From Flavobacteriaceae bacterium (GTDB lineage: Bacteria > Bacteroidota > Bacteroidia > Flavobacteriales > Flavobacteriaceae): 6,200 nucleotides of DNA. This document shows positions 5,529-6,200 of the stretch, in pieces (positions within the stretch are counted from its first letter, which is position 1; each line of letters opens with the position of its first letter). Made by a program: the position numbers and the translations under genes. The stretch covers positions 1 to 6,200 of the forward strand of contig DAOVTF010000132.1 in the NCBI GenBank assembly GCA_030633225.1, given 5' to 3'. The notes under the pieces were generated by a model. The model was not told where the DNA came from. It was given only the letters and a program-made list of their open reading frames with translations, and did no database searches.

Positions 5529-5564
5529 TTGATTAGAATCAACCATTTCATTGACGGTGGTCAT
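5529..5564 (+). promoter_or_regulatory. Twin Fnr-like operators upstream of the PepSY-like gene
   Basis: Dyad B1 is TTGAT-TAGA-ATCAA (5529-5542, centre 5535.5), a full match to the Fnr half-sites and their spacing. Dyad B2 is TTGAC-GGTG-GTCAT (5551-5564, centre 5557.5), with the inner TGAC/GTCA perfectly symmetric. The centres are 22 bp apart, the same as before the usp gene. B1 shares 11 of 12 bases with A1 over the block TGAT-x-AGAATCA. The shared spacing makes regulation by one factor likely. Confidence 0.75.
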
Positions 5565-5586
5565 TGCTTTATATTTTTACTAGTCC

Positions 5587-5594
5587 TAACTTTA
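5587..5594 (+). promoter_or_regulatory. -7 element of the PepSY-like gene promoter
   Basis: TAACTTTA fits TAnnTTTG except at the last base, the same deviation as in the usp promoter. It also begins exactly 29.5 bp after the centre of the proximal dyad. The transcript would start near 5598, leaving a 5' leader of about 34 bases. Confidence 0.55.
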
Positions 5595-5631
5595 TTGGGT
5601 GAAATAAATATTAATTAAAACCAATTATATA

Positions 5632-6159
5632 ATGAAAAAACTATTATTAGGATTATTCGTTATTGGGCTCACTACTCAATTTGGCTTAACCACCCAATCG
5701 TTCTCTCAGGTTATTAGTGATGGAATGTTACCTGAAATTGAAGTACATGCATTTAATTATAAATACTTAAATAGTATAGATAATTCTTCTGCAGCTGTAC
5801 CTGTGAAATTACTCCAACAAAAAGTAGCCAATTATGATATTAAAAAATCAGAACTTTATAGTGATGATTATGATTATTATGATGTATCCTTTTATATACC
5901 TGAAGGAAAAATTGTAGCAGCTTATGATGGAGATGGTAAACTTATTAAAACCATTGAAAAGTTTAAAAATATCAAAGTGCCAAAAGAAGTGTCAAAATCT
6001 GTTGCAAAAAGATTTCCGGGATGGATTATTTCCAAAGATGTTTACAAAGTTAGTTATCAAAAAAATAAAGGAGTAGCTAAGCAAGAGTACAAATTAACTC
6101 TTGAAAATGGAGACAAACGTTTGAAAGTAAAAACAGATCCAAAAGGTAATTTTATTTAA
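5632..6159 (+). CDS. Exported PepSY-like (BLIP-like) protein
   Basis: The 175-residue product has a clear signal peptide: MKK, a hydrophobic core (residues 4-13) and probable cleavage after S23-F-S-Q26. It should be periplasmic. The mature protein looks like two copies of a PepSY-like alpha/beta unit. The first (about 56-110) has a helix, then Y-Y-D-V-S-F and a D-G-D-G-K turn. The second (about 116-175) has V-P-K-E-V, the helix ending K-R-F-P-G-W, a Y-K-V-S-Y strand, Q-E-Y-K-L-T-L and a final D-P-K-G-N-F. This pattern fits the 'beta-lactamase-inhibitor-like, PepSY-like' family of Bacteroidota exported proteins, whose function is largely unknown. There is no nucleotidyltransferase (HxGH) or other catalytic motif, so any enzyme label would be unsupported. 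The signal region contains GLTTQ twice (12-16 and 18-22), encoded by different codons. ATG 5632 is preceded by its own twin-operator promoter and no Shine-Dalgarno. Confidence 0.82.
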   Translation: MKKLLLGLFVIGLTTQFGLTTQSFSQVISDGMLPEIEVHAFNYKYLNSIDNSSAAVPVKLLQQKVANYDIKKSELYSDDYDYYDVSFYIPEGKIVAAYDGDGKLIKTIEKFKNIKVPKEVSKSVAKRFPGWIISKDVYKVSYQKNKGVAKQEYKLTLENGDKRLKVKTDPKGNFI

Positions 6160-6200
6160 TACTTAGAATATTAAACTCAATAAAATATAAATTTAAATCT

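Noticed and set aside
5570..5577. TATATTTT as the -7 element of the PepSY-like gene
   Set aside because: It would start only about 12 bp from the centre of dyad B2. TAACTTTA at 5587 fits the spacing seen at the usp promoter exactly.

Overview
The window looks like a piece of a Bacteroidota chromosome, most likely from the Flavobacteriaceae. The DNA is very AT-rich. Most starts lack a Shine-Dalgarno sequence, and promoter-like sites follow the Bacteroidota TAnnTTTG pattern. The protein families also fit: a lipoprotein with an acidic stretch after the lipid-bearing Cys, an exported MORN_2/YwqK-type repeat protein, a double-domain universal stress protein and an exported PepSY-like protein. All genes that can be supported are on the + strand.

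Layout. Positions 1-160 hold the possible tail of an upstream gene and a convincing intrinsic terminator. Positions 219-659 encode a small lipoprotein of unknown function, probably surface-exposed. Positions 932-1705 encode a secreted protein made of eight MORN_2-like repeats with an exact 24-residue period. After two small hairpins comes a two-component pair: a soluble PAS-histidine kinase (1885-3105) and, 28 bases later behind an unusually good Shine-Dalgarno, a response regulator whose output is a complete Crp/Fnr-type module (3134-4174). Next is a likely operon of a tandem UspA protein (4265-5107) and a four-helix membrane protein of no recognised family (5115-5501). Last is an exported PepSY-like protein (5632-6159).

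Main observation. The intergenic regions before the usp gene and before the PepSY-like gene share the same promoter architecture. Each has two Fnr-like dyads (core TGAT-N4-ATCA, or TGAC-N4-GTCA for one) with centres exactly 22 bp apart. In each, a TAnnTTTA -7 element begins exactly 29.5 bp after the centre of the second dyad. This puts the proximal dyad near -41, the classic class II activator position. One dyad, TTGAT-N4-ATCAA, matches the E. coli Fnr half-sites fully. The obvious candidate to bind them is the adjacent receiver-Crp/Fnr fusion.

Working model (inference). A cytosolic, FixL-like PAS kinase phosphorylates a one-piece FixJ+FixK-like regulator. That regulator activates usp plus the membrane gene and the PepSY-like gene from tandem-dyad promoters. 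The input signal is not shown by the sequence. Oxygen or redox is a reasonable guess from the PAS motif and the Fnr-like sites.
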